A stretch of DNA of 64,000 nucleotides from Asaia bogorensis_B (lineage in GTDB: Bacteria; Pseudomonadota; Alphaproteobacteria; Acetobacterales; Acetobacteraceae). This document shows, one piece after another, positions 10,041 to 18,497 of the stretch. A program made the translations under genes and the position numbers. The notes under the pieces are model-generated. The model was not told the DNA's origin. It saw nothing but the letters and a program-made list of their open reading frames with translations, and made no database searches. Position 1 is the stretch's first letter, and the number at the start of each line of letters is the position of its first letter. The stretch lies in assembly GCF_900465315.1 (NCBI RefSeq), contig NZ_UBIX01000007.1. One strand, 5' to 3'.

Positions 10041-10913
10041 TCAATACGCGTAGGCGAGACCTGCACGCAGGGTCAGGCCGTTCTGGATGCCGCTTGAGGT
10101 CCAGCGTCCCGAGACCTGCCCCTCGCTCATGCTCTGGTAGGCATAGCGGTATGTGTCATGGCCATAGGATGTATAGGCGTAGTCCCCGCCGGCCGTCAGA
10201 TGCCAGTGGCGGGTCATGGCGTAATCTGCCCCGAGACTGCCTTCCCAGCGCGGCCGCGTCGAGGCACCATTCACGCGATAGGTCCCCGTGTCGAGAATCT
10301 CGGCCCAGCCGAACCGACCGCGCAGAACCAGACGATCGGTCAGCGCATAATCCGCATTCAGGCCCAGCCCGACGAAAAAGGCATTCTGCCCGCCGAAGCT
10401 ATCGTAGCCATAGCTATCATATCCCCCCTGGACGAAGGGGGTGATGAGCGCCTTGTCATCCAAAACCAGGAAACCCTTGCCGAATTCGCCACGGCTATAG
10501 GTCGAGTTGGCACTCTCCCCACCGTTGGTCTGCCACGCGTCGCTGCCATAGGACGAGCTGTAGCTGCTCGCATATTTGTTATTGCGTGTTCCCGAGCCGA
10601 GCCGGAAAAGTGCGGAGGCATACAGGTTCTCTATCCGCCCCAGAGAGACCATGGTCGAGGCGTCCACCTGAAACCCCGGAACCCAGCCGATACGGCGGGA
10701 GCGTGATTGTGACGCAGAGTGATACGGACGGTACCACTGACCACCCGTCGTCTGATACTGGTCGCCATAGCCCCCCACGAGATTATCAAAAATCCCGGCC
10801 ATTGAGAGACCAATCTCCCGGTTGACAGCGACCACAGGGAGTGGGTCGGCCAGAGCCGTGGATACTGCGAGAGCTGAGAGGGAGGCTGCAGCGAAGAGAG
10901 ATTTTAGGCGCAT
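10041..10913 (-). CDS. Outer-membrane beta-barrel protein
   Basis: This 290-residue protein starts with a clear Sec signal peptide (residues 1-22, cleavage after ALA before DPLPVV). The rest is rich in Gly, Tyr and Ser with alternating hydrophobic residues, e.g. ALITPFVQGGYDSYGYDS, RLVLRGRFGWAEIL and WHLTAGGDYAYTSY, and it ends in GLTLRAGLAYAY with a C-terminal aromatic residue, typical of outer-membrane barrels. The strand count fits a small 8-12-stranded barrel. No specific family could be named. It stands alone between two convergently or tandemly placed genes, and no function can be assigned. Confidence 0.75.
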   Translation of the reverse strand: MRLKSLFAAASLSALAVSTALADPLPVVAVNREIGLSMAGIFDNLVGGYGDQYQTTGGQWYRPYHSASQSRSRRIGWVPGFQVDASTMVSLGRIENLYASALFRLGSGTRNNKYASSYSSSYGSDAWQTNGGESANSTYSRGEFGKGFLVLDDKALITPFVQGGYDSYGYDSFGGQNAFFVGLGLNADYALTDRLVLRGRFGWAEILDTGTYRVNGASTRPRWEGSLGADYAMTRHWHLTAGGDYAYTSYGHDTYRYAYQSMSEGQVSGRWTSSGIQNGLTLRAGLAYAY

Positions 10914-11000
10914 CGAGGTTCCAGAAAGAAACGAAATGTATCTTCCTGAAACCCGAACACGTTACGAGGTCAACATACCTCGGCAGGTTTTATAGCAAAG

Positions 11001-12080
11001 TCACGATTCGTTATAAAAAGGGTAATCGATGTATCCCTCGTCCCCACGGCTGTACCACGTCTTGATATTGTCGGACTGAAGCGGAAGGTTCTCAGACAAA
11101 CGACGCGGAAGATCAGGGTTGGCAATGAATTTACGGCCAAATGCGATGGCATCGGCCGTCCCGTTGGCGACGGTTTCAAGAGCCTCCTCACGTGTGTAGT
11201 CCTGATTCAGAACCAGAGGATTCCGGAATACTTCACGAATCGGGCCATGCAGCTTGGGCTGGTCAGTCTTGCCAAATGTACCGTTCTTGCCGGGTTCACG
11301 CAGCTCGAGGAAGCCGATGCCGAGATCGTTGAGCAGTTTTGCCGCCGGAACGAACACGGTCTCGGGGGCGCTATCGATGCAACCCTGCGTATCGCCATTG
11401 GGTGAAAGACGCACGGATGTCCGTTCTGCCCCGATGGTGGCGATGACACGTTCCGTTACCTCACGCAGGAAGCGGATGCGGTTTTCGGGCGATCCGCCAT
11501 ACTCATCCTCGCGATGATTGGTGCCGTCACGCAGGAATTCATCAATCAGATAGCCATTGGCGGCGTGGATCTGCACGCCATCGAACCCGGCTGCGATGGC
11601 ATTGCGGGCAGCAACCTCGTACTCGCCCAGAATACGCGTGATATCGGCCTTGGTGAGTGCGCGCGCCTGCTCCGGCTCCTGCTTGCCGTCATAAGTGTGC
11701 AGCGGCGCGGGCGCAGAGGTGGGCGAGCTGGAAACCGGCTGCTGACCCGTTACGCTGGAATGCACCATGCGTCCCATATGCCAGAGCTGGACAACGATCT
11801 TGCCACCCTTGTCATGCACCGCCCTGGTGATCGGCTTCCAGGCCTCGACCTGTTCCTGTGACCAGATACCGGGCGCATAGGGCCAGCCCAGTCCCTCGCG
11901 GCTGATACCGGTTGCCTCAGAGATGATTAGTCCGGCGCTGGCGCGCTGGGCGTAGTATTCTGCCATGACCGGCGTCGGCACATGCTCACGTGTGCCACGG
12001 CCACGTGTGAGTGGTGACATCAGGATCCGGTTCTTCGCGTCGATGGCGCCAAGCTGGATCGGATCGAACAGAGTTGTCAT
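11001..12080 (-). CDS. Old Yellow Enzyme-type alkene reductase
   Basis: This 359-residue FMN enzyme of the NemA/OYE family uses NAD(P)H to reduce activated C=C bonds of enals, enones, maleimides or nitro compounds. Residues 1-40 carry the FMN-binding start (NRILMSPLTRGR); the substrate-activating pair is His172/Asn175 in HAANGYLIDEF, with Tyr177 as likely proton donor; NHREDEYGGSPENR at 188-201 is a family signature. GAGGA nine bases before the ATG is the ribosome site. It is transcribed divergently from an ArsR-type regulator, and a palindrome between them suggests electrophile-responsive repression like NemR-nemA, but by a different regulator family (inference). Confidence 0.93.
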   Translation of the reverse strand: MTTLFDPIQLGAIDAKNRILMSPLTRGRGTREHVPTPVMAEYYAQRASAGLIISEATGISREGLGWPYAPGIWSQEQVEAWKPITRAVHDKGGKIVVQLWHMGRMVHSSVTGQQPVSSSPTSAPAPLHTYDGKQEPEQARALTKADITRILGEYEVAARNAIAAGFDGVQIHAANGYLIDEFLRDGTNHREDEYGGSPENRIRFLREVTERVIATIGAERTSVRLSPNGDTQGCIDSAPETVFVPAAKLLNDLGIGFLELREPGKNGTFGKTDQPKLHGPIREVFRNPLVLNQDYTREEALETVANGTADAIAFGRKFIANPDLPRRLSENLPLQSDNIKTWYSRGDEGYIDYPFYNES

Positions 12081-12114
12081 AATGCTAAGTCCTCATGAAC
12101 CCGTGGGGGTTTAA

Positions 12115-12130
12115 TTCGATTTTGATCGAA
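12115..12130. promoter_or_regulatory. Candidate ArsR operator
   Basis: TTCGAT and ATCGAA form a perfect inverted repeat with six-base arms and a four-base centre. It lies 35 bases upstream of the reductase start and 74 bases upstream of the ArsR start, well placed to control both divergent genes. Confidence 0.6.
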
Positions 12131-12203
12131 CAATATTAGGAATGGGGATGCGTCTTCGTGACGACAACCCCTCCCCCCTGTTTTTTGGAACCGGACAGCC
12201 CAG

Positions 12204-12500
12204 ATGCCTGACTACGATCACCCCGTTGTGGAGAGCCTCACCCTGCTGGGAGTCCTGCGAGGATTGGCAGATCCGATCCGTCTTGAAATCGTTCAGCACC
12301 TCGGTTCGGTTCCCGAAGCGAGTTGCGCCGCACTGCTTGGTGATCGGCCACGCTCAAGTATGTCTCACCATTTTCAGGTACTGCGTGAGAGCGGGCTGCT
12401 CCATACGCGCATACAGGGCGTGCAGCATTTCAACTCACTCCGCAGAGACGATCTCGATGCCCGTTTTCCCGGATTGATGCAGGCCGTCCTCGCGGGGTAG
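12204..12500 (+). CDS. ArsR-family transcriptional repressor
   Basis: This 98-residue winged-helix protein has the ArsR layout: LGVLRGLADPIRLEIVQHL near 15-33, then a recognition-helix block RSSMSHHFQVLRESGLL near 49-65 and a beta-wing with VQHFNSLRRDDL. The only cysteine is in EASCAALL, so the paired-Cys metal sites of ArsR/SmtB are absent. It may sense an oxidant or electrophile through that Cys, which would fit the divergent alkene reductase (inference). A palindrome at 12115-12130 is the likely operator. Assignment to the family is firm; the ligand is unknown. Confidence 0.9.
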   Translation: MPDYDHPVVESLTLLGVLRGLADPIRLEIVQHLGSVPEASCAALLGDRPRSSMSHHFQVLRESGLLHTRIQGVQHFNSLRRDDLDARFPGLMQAVLAG

Positions 12501-12611
12501 ATCACCCCGAACTCTTGAGGGCCTTGATGCCAGACGTGCTGCGCGACAACGCTGCTACACAAAAACAGAATTGGGCTGCTGCACAACCCGGCGCCGGGAG
12601 ATCTTTCACCT

Positions 12612-14786
12612 ATGGCCATGATCCTGCTCACCTGGCACGGCGCCGTTGTATGTTCTGAAGGCGGTCGCCTGTTTCCCGCTCCCATCGCAGACGTGCTGTC
12701 CGGGAACGCCTTGCCCGTCGATCCCGGATATTGGGCCCGGCCTGAATCCGCGCCCCTTCCGTTCGAGGTCGTGACCATAGCCCCTGCACCGGGCATGACC
12801 ATGGACAATACGCCCGGTCATGGCACCATTGTTGCCCTGCGAGGAGGTGCGCTCGCAATCAGCTGTCGCGAGGGAGAAGCATTCCGTGCCGTCGGCCATT
12901 GCGCGGAATGGGAGCATTTTCTCGCCCTGGACGCCGGGCATCTGAGCGTCCTGCATGCCGCGCTTTCACGGGACTGGAAACTCGACAACGACGAGACGAT
13001 ACGCCCCGGACGAGACGGCGTCAGCCTGATCCTTGGTCAAACCCGTATGGCTCTGAGTGATCTCTCCCTGAGCGAAAACGGACAAACCCTCTGCGCGGCC
13101 GATAAGCGAATTGCCACCGCCTGGCCCAATGCTGCCTTTCATCGCGCCATAGAGGCTGCGACACAGGCCATGCAGGATTTGCAGGCAAACGATGTCAGGG
13201 GTCGCTCACCCTGGGGCGAGCCTGACGATTTGCCCCGGCAGCTTCTTCTGACCATCACAGACTATAACGAACCCCGTCATATGATGTTTCTGGCGCGGCT
13301 CTGCCTCCTCATCGGGCTGGATGACGTCGCCCTGCTCTGCCTTGATGTGCTCGAAAACAGCGTCCTCCGGACAGACGCCCTGATCCTACGGGCCATCCTC
13401 GCACGCCTGCAGCATGACGAGCCCGCCTGCCAGGAAGCACTGATTGCGGCTATCACCTGTGCACTGCCAGAGGATGCTCAAACCCCTGTCGTGATCGATC
13501 GGTTTCGGGCGCGCCTTGCCAAGCCCGAAACCTTTCTCACGCTTTGGCCCACGCTTGAGCGTGCGATAGGGCGGCCGCTCGATCCGTCATATGAGGATCT
13601 GCTCGTCCCGGGCTGGCTTCCTGCTGACGGAGACTTTGCCGAACAGACGCCTTATTACCATCGCCTCGAGGAAAAATGGACACAATGTCGGGCGGAACGA
13701 CGACAGATCTTCCTCAACGAGGAGCGACGCCTCAACGGTCCTTCTCATGCCCTCGCCATACTGGAAGGCCACAAACACTGGCTCGATGGCAAGCAGGAGG
13801 AAGCCAATGCCCTGTATGACACGGCACGCAGCCTCTCGCTGCAAAACCAGCGCTATTTCATTCACTTCAACGGCGGGGTCTATACATGGCAAGGTCACGC
13901 CACGCGTCCGGCTGACCCACGTCCACTCAGTATCGACGCATGGCGCTGGGCCGGACTACCCGATGAGGAAGAGGGCGCGGGCGGCTCAAGGCCGGAACTC
14001 ACCCTGATCGCAGGGGGAGACAGGCGCTATTTTGCCTTCATCCCCGGACTGATCGCCTCACTGGTCCAGGCCTGCGATGGCGCTGAGGCGCCAGGACATG
14101 TGAGGCTGGTTCTCGGCGTCGCCCATGCCTCGGACGAGCAGGTTGCGTTCCTGGAAGACGTCGCTTCGGCCCTGCGCAGAGTAAAAAGCATGGTCTCGCT
14201 GGTCTTTGCCTATGGCAGCCTGTCGCATTCCGATGGCGCAAGCTTTTCCTGCATCCGCTATCTGATGATGCCGCGGATCGCCCGTCTCGCTGATGGACCG
14301 ATCATGACAATCGACATGGATGCCATGATCCCGGTCGATTTCCTGTCTCTCGCACGCGACATGCTGAGGACTTATGACTACGGCTTCAGACTTTATGCCT
14401 ATGATCGCGACGGTCGACAGTGCGGTGGTGAGCCGTGGGGGTTCGGCGCTGGCGTATCCTATTTTGGCGAGAAGCCTCTTCTGCCCGTCATCGCGCAGGC
14501 GCTGAGCGACTACATCATCAGTGCCTATCATGGCGCCAATCCCACCAACTGGTGCATCGACCAATGTGCGCTCTCGGCCGTCTATCACCGGCATATCGCG
14601 CCGCGTTGGGCGACATTACGCATCAAGTTCATGGATGATCCGCCACCACTCGTGGTGATGCCGCACCATCTTGGCATGGACAAGAAAAGCTTCAGCCAGT
14701 GGACGGGACTCGTCGAGATGGGGCCTGTCTATGAGCGCCTTGGCCTTGAGGCGGGGCGTGCCGAAGCTTTCGTTGTACTGACCTGA
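12612..14786 (+). CDS. Large glycosyltransferase-like protein, function unknown
   Basis: This 724-residue protein has two parts. Residues 1 to about 470 match no domain I recognise; about 200-300 looks helical (ARLCLLIGLDDVALLCLDVL) and TPR-like. From about 475 onward it has a GT-A nucleotide-sugar transferase look: LTLIAGGDRRYFAFIPGL, an IDMDAM block with Asp568/Asp570 as the metal-binding DxD, and NWCIDQCALSAVYH with Asp650, the pattern of a GT8/GT-A catalytic end. No signal peptide or membrane segment is seen, so it is probably cytoplasmic. It is flanked by unrelated genes. Donor and acceptor are unknown; a role in glycosylating surface proteins or polysaccharide is possible but unproven. 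Confidence 0.65.
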   Translation: MAMILLTWHGAVVCSEGGRLFPAPIADVLSGNALPVDPGYWARPESAPLPFEVVTIAPAPGMTMDNTPGHGTIVALRGGALAISCREGEAFRAVGHCAEWEHFLALDAGHLSVLHAALSRDWKLDNDETIRPGRDGVSLILGQTRMALSDLSLSENGQTLCAADKRIATAWPNAAFHRAIEAATQAMQDLQANDVRGRSPWGEPDDLPRQLLLTITDYNEPRHMMFLARLCLLIGLDDVALLCLDVLENSVLRTDALILRAILARLQHDEPACQEALIAAITCALPEDAQTPVVIDRFRARLAKPETFLTLWPTLERAIGRPLDPSYEDLLVPGWLPADGDFAEQTPYYHRLEEKWTQCRAERRQIFLNEERRLNGPSHALAILEGHKHWLDGKQEEANALYDTARSLSLQNQRYFIHFNGGVYTWQGHATRPADPRPLSIDAWRWAGLPDEEEGAGGSRPELTLIAGGDRRYFAFIPGLIASLVQACDGAEAPGHVRLVLGVAHASDEQVAFLEDVASALRRVKSMVSLVFAYGSLSHSDGASFSCIRYLMMPRIARLADGPIMTIDMDAMIPVDFLSLARDMLRTYDYGFRLYAYDRDGRQCGGEPWGFGAGVSYFGEKPLLPVIAQALSDYIISAYHGANPTNWCIDQCALSAVYHRHIAPRWATLRIKFMDDPPPLVVMPHHLGMDKKSFSQWTGLVEMGPVYERLGLEAGRAEAFVVLT

Positions 14787-14802
14787 CTGGAAAGGACGGG
14801 TC

Positions 14803-14832
14803 GACTGGCTTGCGTCGTATTGCATGCCAGTC
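14803..14832. terminator. Hairpin between convergent genes
   Basis: GACTGGC (14803-14809) pairs with GCCAGTC (14826-14832) in the 108-base gap between the glycosyltransferase gene and the convergent small membrane protein gene. No T-run follows on either strand. Confidence 0.4.
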
Positions 14833-14894
14833 CACGCCCCGGAGCGTTCATTCTGGTGTGTTCCCCAGTTTCCCGGCACGAAAGGAAGATCGAC

Positions 14895-15278
14895 TCAGGG
14901 ACTGAGAGCGAAGCGCGCCATCACACGATTGGACTCAGGGCTCCAGATGACAATCTGCTCGCCTTCAGGGGTTGCGATCAGCAGTGACAGGCTGCCGTCG
15001 GGGCGTACGATCTGTGAGAGCACATGCCCGCCACCATGAAGGGTGAACACGGTGGCCCCATCACCCCCTTCCCGACTGGCCCTGTTTGCCACGATGTCGC
15101 CTTGCCGCGGCATAGCGGGAGCAGAAACCTGTCTCTCCTGCAGGATCGCCCGATGAGGATGCATGGCACGATGGACGACAATGCCAATCAGCCCGGCCGT
15201 GCCGATGACGATCAAAACGCCCATGCCGATAACCGCAGCCATCAGAACACGTGAGACAGGGGGCGGCGGCGTAGTCAT
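14895..15278 (-). CDS. Small inner-membrane protein, DUF6476-like
   Basis: This 127-residue protein has one N-terminal transmembrane helix at about 10-33 (LMAAVIGMGVLIVIGTAGLIG) and a periplasmic domain with beta-rich repeats (SLSLLIATPEGEQIVIWS). Its size, topology and position divergent from an RluD gene next to rpoH match the small alphaproteobacterial DUF6476 proteins. I name this family from context and general appearance, so the assignment is tentative. No enzymatic motif is present. Its start lies 33 bases from the rluD start, so the two genes share a very short promoter region. Confidence 0.6.
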   Translation of the reverse strand: MTTPPPPVSRVLMAAVIGMGVLIVIGTAGLIGIVVHRAMHPHRAILQERQVSAPAMPRQGDIVANRASREGGDGATVFTLHGGGHVLSQIVRPDGSLSLLIATPEGEQIVIWSPESNRVMARFALSP

Positions 15279-15311
15279 GGCGGCAAGTGATCCTAATTGC
15301 TAAAGGGGCGC

Positions 15312-16295
15312 ATGACCGATGCCCATGTCCCCGATGAAAACCGATTCGAGTTTGTTGTCACGCCAGAGCAGGCAGGGCAGCGGCTCGACCGCTTTCTGGC
15401 CGATTCCATCGGCACGCTCTCCCGTTCACGCGTCAAATCCCTGATCGAGGCCGGGCAGGTTTTCTGCGACGGCTCCATCATACGCGAGCCTTCGGAAACC
15501 ACCAGAGCCGGGCGACGCCTCGTGCTGATCGTGCCGCCTGCCGCCCCCGCCCGCCCACAGGCCGAGGATCACGCCCTGCCGATCCTGTTCGAGGATCGCG
15601 ACCTGATCGTGCTCGACAAGCCGGCTGGGCTGGTGGTGCATCCAGCGCCGGGTAATGAGACAGGTACACTGGTCAACGCCCTGCTCGGTCATTGCGGTGA
15701 GGATCTGGAAGGAATCGGCGGCGAAAAGCGCCCCGGTATCGTGCATCGTCTCGACAAGGATACGTCGGGACTGATGGTCGTCGCCAAGACGCCGCTCGCG
15801 CATAATGCGCTTTCCGATGCCTTCGCCGCGCGTGATATCGATCGAGCCTACAAGGCGCTGGCCTGGGGGCTTCTGCCAGCCACCATCAGTTATGATGGCG
15901 CGATCGGGCGAGACAAGCGCGACCGCAAACGCATGACAGTCGTCACCCAGGGGGGCAAGCACGCCCTGACCCATGTACGCTGCCTCGAAGCCTTCGACGC
16001 CTCCGTAAGCCTGATCGAGTGCAAGCTCGCGACGGGTCGTACTCACCAGATACGCGTGCATCTCTCTCAGGCTGGCCATCCCCTGCTCGGCGATCCGGTC
16101 TATCTGCGCCGCATCCCCGCGGCCGCACGTGGATTGCCCGAGGCAGCAAGAAGGGCAGCGCTCGACTTCCCTCGGCAGGCTCTGCACGCGGCGCGGCTCG
16201 GCTTCACCCATCCCCGGACAGGAGAGAGCCTCCTGTTTACCTCGGAGCCGCCAGAGGATTTCCAGTCACTCCTGCGTGCGCTGCGAGGGCGCTGA
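15312..16295 (+). CDS. rluD: RluA-family 23S rRNA pseudouridine synthase
   Basis: This protein (327 residues from the ATG at 15312) converts uridines in 23S rRNA to pseudouridine. An S4 RNA-binding domain lies at about 20-75 (QRLDRFLADSIG, SRSRVKSLIEAGQV). The catalytic domain has the HRLDKDTSGLMV motif with Asp148 as catalytic residue and the later GRTHQIRVHLSQAGHPLLGD block. An in-frame TTG at 15297 is possible but the ATG, preceded by AGGGG, is preferred. The S4 domain and layout favour RluD over RluA or RluC; the exact target positions cannot be read from sequence. It sits upstream of rpoH, separated by a hairpin and a long leader. Confidence 0.9.
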   Translation: MTDAHVPDENRFEFVVTPEQAGQRLDRFLADSIGTLSRSRVKSLIEAGQVFCDGSIIREPSETTRAGRRLVLIVPPAAPARPQAEDHALPILFEDRDLIVLDKPAGLVVHPAPGNETGTLVNALLGHCGEDLEGIGGEKRPGIVHRLDKDTSGLMVVAKTPLAHNALSDAFAARDIDRAYKALAWGLLPATISYDGAIGRDKRDRKRMTVVTQGGKHALTHVRCLEAFDASVSLIECKLATGRTHQIRVHLSQAGHPLLGDPVYLRRIPAAARGLPEAARRAALDFPRQALHAARLGFTHPRTGESLLFTSEPPEDFQSLLRALRGR

Positions 16296-16310
16296 TCGAA
16301 GCGCGTTTTC
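16289..16310 (+). terminator. Probable terminator of rluD
   Basis: GCGCT (16289-16293) and AGCGC (16300-16304) flank a six-base loop, followed by GTTTTC. The stem overlaps the rluD stop codon. It is short, so termination may be partial. Confidence 0.45.
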
Positions 16311-16607
16311 ATCCTGCTTCAGGCTCGATAAGGGCCTCTGCACTTCCTGGACTATCGGCCGGGTTAAATAGGAGTAATGTGGTACGTTTTCTTGACTCGG
16401 AAAAAGCTGTATGATCCACTCCTAGCCAATCCGACGAGCTGACGCGCCGCCGGAACGGACGTGCCGCCTGATATCGCTCAATGGGAGGGTATCGCGCGGT
16501 GACGTAAGTCCTTCCTTATCCATGCGTCACCCGCCAGCGGGAACCAACAGGGTGAATACCCGTATATCTGGTTCCTTCACTGTCCGGGCGAAAGGAGTTG
16601 CAGCCCA
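16311..16607 (+). promoter_or_regulatory. Long structured leader of rpoH
   Basis: The gap before rpoH holds no gene. Its 3' part contains mutually exclusive pairings. GGAACCA (16540-16546) can pair with TGGTTCC (16569-16575), enclosing a small GGGT/ACCC hairpin (16550-16561). Alternatively TTCCTT (16572-16577) can pair with AAGGAG (16592-16597), which is the rpoH ribosome site. The two pairings share bases 16572-16575. This is the arrangement of a translational switch, possibly temperature-sensitive as in other rpoH leaders, but it has not been folded computationally. Upstream of this no clear promoter was identified. Confidence 0.5.
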
Positions 16608-17522
16608 ATGGCCTCTTCCGCCGTCATGTCCATCGGCCCTGAAAACAACCTCACACGGTACCTTCAGGAGATCCGTAAATTCCCCATCCTGTCGCCGCAG
16701 GAAGAAGTCGAACTTGCCCGCCGTTGGCGTGACAAGGAAGACGACGCTGCTGCCCACAAGCTCGTTACTTCCCACCTGCGCCTCGTTGCCAAGATTGCCA
16801 TGGGCTATCGTGGTTATGGCCTGCCGCTGAACGAACTGATCAGCGAGGGCAATATCGGCATGATGCAGGCCGTCAAACGCTTCGATCCCGATCGTGGCTT
16901 CCGCTTAGCTACCTATGCCATGTGGTGGATACGCGCAGCGATGCAAGAGTACATTCTGCACTCTTGGTCGCTCGTGAAAATGGGCACCACCGCGTCGCAG
17001 AAGAAGCTGTTCTTCAACCTGCGTCGTCTGAAGGGCCAGATGCAGGCCATCGATGATGGTGACCTGAAGCCGGAGCAGGTCGACAAGATCGCCACGACGC
17101 TTGGTGTACCCGAGCAGGATGTGGTGTCGATGAACCAGCGCCTCTCGGCACCAGATCACAGCCTCAATGCCCCCCTTCGTAGCGACAGCGAGGGCGAGTG
17201 GCAGGATTGGCTGGTTGACGATCAGGAAAGCCAGGAAACGACGCTGGGTGACGCGGAGGAAATGAGCGGACGTCAGGCCCTGCTGACTGAAGCCATGAAA
17301 TCACTGAACGATCGTGAACGGCACATCCTGACCGAAAGACGCCTCAAGGACGACCCGTCGACACTTGAGGAGCTCTCACACGAATATGGCGTATCGCGTG
17401 AGCGTATCCGCCAGATCGAGGCGCGTGCGTTCGAAAAGCTTCAGAAGGCGATGGCCGCCGAAGTTGAACTGCGCCGTAAACAGGACGAAGGAATCTCCCT
17501 GCACCATCATGTGCAGGCCTGA
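16608..17522 (+). CDS. rpoH: RNA polymerase heat-shock sigma factor sigma-32
   Basis: This 304-residue sigma-70-family factor directs transcription of heat-shock genes. Region 2 is clear (NELISEGNIGMMQAVKRFDP, then RLATYAMWWIRAAMQEYI). The diagnostic RpoH box QKKLFFNLR is at 131-139. Region 4 near 240-285 has the helix-turn-helix (TLEELSHEYGVSRERIRQIE). AAAGGAG ten bases before the ATG is a strong ribosome site. No FtsH-independent features stand out. The structured leader suggests translational control. Only one rpoH copy is in the window; many alphaproteobacteria carry more. Confidence 0.97.
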   Translation: MASSAVMSIGPENNLTRYLQEIRKFPILSPQEEVELARRWRDKEDDAAAHKLVTSHLRLVAKIAMGYRGYGLPLNELISEGNIGMMQAVKRFDPDRGFRLATYAMWWIRAAMQEYILHSWSLVKMGTTASQKKLFFNLRRLKGQMQAIDDGDLKPEQVDKIATTLGVPEQDVVSMNQRLSAPDHSLNAPLRSDSEGEWQDWLVDDQESQETTLGDAEEMSGRQALLTEAMKSLNDRERHILTERRLKDDPSTLEELSHEYGVSRERIRQIEARAFEKLQKAMAAEVELRRKQDEGISLHHHVQA

Positions 17523-17529
17523 TCCGATC

Positions 17530-17580
17530 CCGCCGGGTTTGCAGTCATCCTGCATCCCCGGCGGCAGGGCTATTCTTTCC
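17530..17580 (+). terminator. Rho-independent terminator of rpoH
   Basis: CCGCCGGG (17530-17537) pairs perfectly with CCCGGCGG (17557-17564); an inner TGCAG/CTGCA pair tightens the stem. A loose T-rich stretch (TATTCTTTCC) ends at 17580. It starts eight bases after the rpoH stop. Confidence 0.7.
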
Positions 17581-17840
17581 AGTCCAACCTGCTCAGCGTC
17601 ACGCATCACTTGAGCATCGAGAGCGGTTTCTCAGTGCACCTACGTCGGGAGCACCGCGCTGCTTTGTCGTTACCCTCTCGGCGGTAGCATGTCAGTTGCG
17701 AAAAAAGCTGCATAACTGGTGCCGTTCACCGCGCCCGCATTGGTCGCAGCATTTCCGATACCACCTGACGCGGCCTGCTCCCCTCCGACCGGGCGTTATC
17801 ACCACGACGGTAACAATCTGTCCCGAAGAGGGGTAAAGCC
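17581..17840. other. Intergenic region downstream of rpoH
   Basis: With the terminator, this gap is 318 bases. Beyond the terminator I see no gene, RNA or clear repeat in it. It must hold the promoter of the following membrane-protein gene, but no good -35/-10 pair was found. Confidence 0.4.
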
Positions 17841-18497
17841 ATGACGCCCGTCCACCCTTCCCCCGCAAAGCGTCTCCTGCCTCGGGCGCTGCGTCTGGGT
17901 GAATTTCTCGCACTCTACGGCGGTGGCCCGCTTCTGGTGCTGGCCGTGCGTCAGCCGGGAATACTGTTCGCCGGGCTATGGGTTGGCGCGATCATCGCGT
18001 GGCTGTCCATACGTGGGCGTCTCCCTGTGCCGCATGACGTGCGCTGGGAAATACGGGCCATCTTCGTACGCTTCGGAATTTTGGGGAGCGCGCTGACAGT
18101 TCTGGCCTATTTTCTCTGGCCCACCCATTTCCTCGACCTCCCCCGACACCGCCCGGGCTTCTGGCTGGTCATCATGGCCCTCTATCCCCTGCTTTCCGTC
18201 TGGCCGCAGGAAATGCTCTACCGGGGCTTCCTGTTTCATCGCTATCAGTCACTGTTCGTGACCCCAATGCGTCGGATACTGGCCAGCGCAATCACCTTTG
18301 CTTTTGCTCATGTCATCTTCCTCAACTGGATTGCCATAGCCCTTACTTTTGCTGGCGGCTTTCTGTTTGCCCGCGATTACGAGCGTCACCGCTCGTTGCG
18401 CCTCGCCTGTCTGGAACATTCCCTCTATGGCTGTCTGATCTTCACCATCGGTATGGGGCGATTTTTCTACACGGGCGCGGCCTGGCATCACGGCTGA
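17841..18497 (+). CDS. CPBP-family intramembrane protease-like protein
   Basis: This 218-residue protein is almost entirely hydrophobic, with six to seven membrane segments. It carries the CPBP (CAAX prenyl protease/Abi) motifs: WPQEMLYRGFLFHRYQ corresponds to motif 1 (EExxxR) and ITFAFAHVIFLNW to motif 2, where His would bind the metal. The first Glu of motif 1 is Gln here (QEMLYR), so proteolytic activity is uncertain. The last part (YERHRSLRLACLEHSLYG) has the conserved third-motif His. AGAGGGG seven bases before the ATG supports the start. Bacterial relatives are linked to bacteriocin self-immunity or maturation, but nothing in the neighbourhood points to that. Confidence 0.8.
   Translation: MTPVHPSPAKRLLPRALRLGEFLALYGGGPLLVLAVRQPGILFAGLWVGAIIAWLSIRGRLPVPHDVRWEIRAIFVRFGILGSALTVLAYFLWPTHFLDLPRHRPGFWLVIMALYPLLSVWPQEMLYRGFLFHRYQSLFVTPMRRILASAITFAFAHVIFLNWIAIALTFAGGFLFARDYERHRSLRLACLEHSLYGCLIFTIGMGRFFYTGAAWHHG

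Noticed and set aside
16392..16415. TTGACT and TATGAT as an rpoH promoter
   Set aside because: The spacing is only 12 bases, too short for a sigma-70 or sigma-32 promoter.
17695..17800. Minus-strand fragment reading GGIGNAATNAGAVNGT, resembling a bacteriocin or repeat-protein piece
   Set aside because: The frame has a stop shortly upstream and no usable start codon, so no gene or clear pseudogene can be supported.
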